A stretch of DNA of 5,988 nt from CAZJDM01 sp964544765 (GTDB lineage Bacteria > Bdellovibrionota_B > Oligoflexia > CAYFLR01): the NCBI GenBank assembly GCA_964544765.1, contig CAZJDM010000223.1:1-5988 (forward strand). Direction: 5' to 3'. Position 1 is the stretch's first letter. The number at the start of each line of letters is the position of its first letter. A program made the translations under genes and the position numbers. Positions 5,188 through 5,988 of the stretch are shown here, in pieces. The notes beneath the pieces are model-generated. The model saw only the letters and a program-made list of their open reading frames with translations, searched no databases and was not told the DNA's origin.

Positions 5188-5508
5188 TCAATTGTCATCA
5201 TCAATATTCTCTTCATCCTCGACATCTTCCTCATCCTCAGCATACTTCTTCTCAAGATATGCAAATACCCCTTCTTTCAAACCTTTACCAATATCCATCG
5301 ATTCTTTTCTTTCATTCAGGAAGTACCTTTCTAACAACTCCTTCACCTCTAAGCACTTCACAAGATTCTCTCCCAAGGTATATAGGCTATCATTCTCAAT
5401 GAACTCAGTCCTCATATTAGCTCTTAAAAAATCTCCTAACATTTGTAAATGACTATCTATAAACCTTATTTCATCAATATAACGATCTACACTCACACTA
5501 TTGGCCAT
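5188..5508 (-). CDS. Small helical protein with an acidic C-terminal tail, unknown function
   Basis: 106 codons from an ATG at 5508-5506, with AGGAGG (complement of 5514-5519) 5 nt upstream, among the strongest sites in the window. The protein is cytoplasmic and predicted mostly helical: 'SVDRYIDEIRFIDSHLQMLGDFLRAN' (6-31), 'LYTLGENLVKCLEVKELLERYFLNER' (42-67) and 'GKGLKEGVFAYLEKKYAEDEE' (74-94). It ends in a run of aspartate and glutamate (90-105) that could mimic DNA or bind a basic partner; that role is speculation. It starts 48 bp downstream of the stop of the gene at 5557-5988 on the same strand, so the two are probably one operon. I do not recognise a family. Confidence 0.7.
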   Translation of the reverse strand: MANSVSVDRYIDEIRFIDSHLQMLGDFLRANMRTEFIENDSLYTLGENLVKCLEVKELLERYFLNERKESMDIGKGLKEGVFAYLEKKYAEDEEDVEDEENIDDDN

Positions 5509-5556
5509 GTTCTCCTCCTTAAGTTTAAGTAATAAAACACCTTTATATATAGCAAC

Positions 5557-5988
5557 TTAACTTATTGCTAAAACATATCTTCTCCCAACCTTAGTTAACA
5601 CCCCTTCATCCAGCATCTTTTTAAAATATTCTCCTATTTTAGCCTTGCCCTTTTTCTCCACTCTTCTGACGTATTCAATCGATGGCTTATAACTTTTGTC
5701 TATTAATTTACCTACTACCCTCTCATAGCAAGGATCTTCATTATCGCTAATATTAAGATGATTGACATTATTAGCCCGGTCCGTATCAGTCCTTAAATCA
5801 GTCTTTTGAGATCCTTTAGTTTTAAGACTTTCTTTGCTCACTGGATTAACTAGTTTTTGGAAGGACTCAGATTGGTATTTAGAGGACTCATTTTTTTGGA
5901 CCTTTATTTTAACAGGACCAATCAGTTTAGAACTACTCAGTAAGAGCAACAATATTATGGCTGAGACATCCGGTACAATGGCAATTAT
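5557..5988 (-). CDS. C-terminal part of a membrane-anchored protein with a winged-helix-like end, cut by window edge
   Basis: The frame is open from the right edge to TAA at 5559-5557, 143 visible residues. The TTG at 5952 has no ribosome binding site, and the frame continues upstream as IIAIVPDVSAII, so the true start lies beyond the window. Visible residues 1-20 are hydrophobic and end in a run of five leucines, consistent with a membrane helix. A polar, serine/lysine-rich linker with low conservation character (about 21-85) follows. The last 60 residues, including 'YVRRVEKKGKAKIGEYFKKMLDEGVLTKVGRRYVL', have the helix-helix-beta-wing pattern of small winged-helix domains: a turn at GKAK, a recognition-like helix, then two short strands. 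Membrane-tethered DNA-binding or replication/partition accessory proteins of phages and plasmids show this layout, but the assignment is inference. It is likely co-transcribed with the gene at 5188-5508. Confidence 0.65.
   Translation of the reverse strand: MIAIVPDVSAIILLLLLSSSKLIGPVKIKVQKNESSKYQSESFQKLVNPVSKESLKTKGSQKTDLRTDTDRANNVNHLNISDNEDPCYERVVGKLIDKSYKPSIEYVRRVEKKGKAKIGEYFKKMLDEGVLTKVGRRYVLAIS

Noticed and set aside
5192..5452. 86-codon plus-strand frame
   Set aside because: The serine/phenylalanine-rich sequence is the reverse reading of the acidic and lysine-rich codons of the gene at 5188-5508.

Overview
This is an AT-rich bacterial window from an accessory or prophage-derived region. 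Small genes lie on both strands, each with its own strong AGGAG-type ribosome binding site, and are separated by long non-coding stretches. Two proteins can be placed in known families: an HU/IHF-type DNA-bending protein (2708-2989) and a lambda-Z-like minor tail protein (4094-4657, minus strand). The HU sequence, with its KEYKGYTGRNPKTG arm and VKPKRAPFFK end, reads most like proteobacterial and especially Desulfovibrio-type HU proteins. A low-GC Desulfobacterota relative or another low-GC proteobacterium is therefore my guess, not a demonstrated assignment.

Layout. Positions 1-54 hold the first 18 codons of a leftward gene with an excisionase/HTH-like N-terminus. Positions 55-1434 contain no convincing gene. 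They do contain a decayed copy of the start region of that first gene (540-610), a good rho-independent terminator with no gene in front of it (432-462), a long inverted repeat (914-964), an orphan extended -10 promoter (993-1001) and a 10-bp-arm inverted repeat (1332-1359). Next come a secreted or membrane protein with a PepSY-like segment (1435-2088, +), an unknown small helical protein (2276-2617, -) diverging from the HU gene (2708-2989, +), and a membrane-anchored protein (+) whose start is best placed at 3187 because an AGGAGG lies just inside the longer open frame.

The tail gene Z homologue (4094-4657, -) stands alone, without other tail genes in view. To its right a 303-bp AT-rich gap carries an extended -10 promoter and four consecutive palindromes leading into a 51-codon small membrane protein gene (4961-5116, +). 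The window ends with two leftward genes that are probably co-transcribed: a small acidic-tailed protein (5188-5508) and the C-terminal part of a membrane-anchored, winged-helix-like protein that runs off the right edge (5557-5988).

How the genes work together cannot be read with confidence. Isolated phage morphogenesis, nucleoid-protein and HTH genes, unknown small membrane proteins and a decayed duplication are what one expects of a degraded prophage or genomic island. The most unusual parts are the palindromic leader and its small membrane protein, the orphan transcription signals in the left third, and the membrane-anchored protein at 3187 with a possible degenerate nuclease-like domain.
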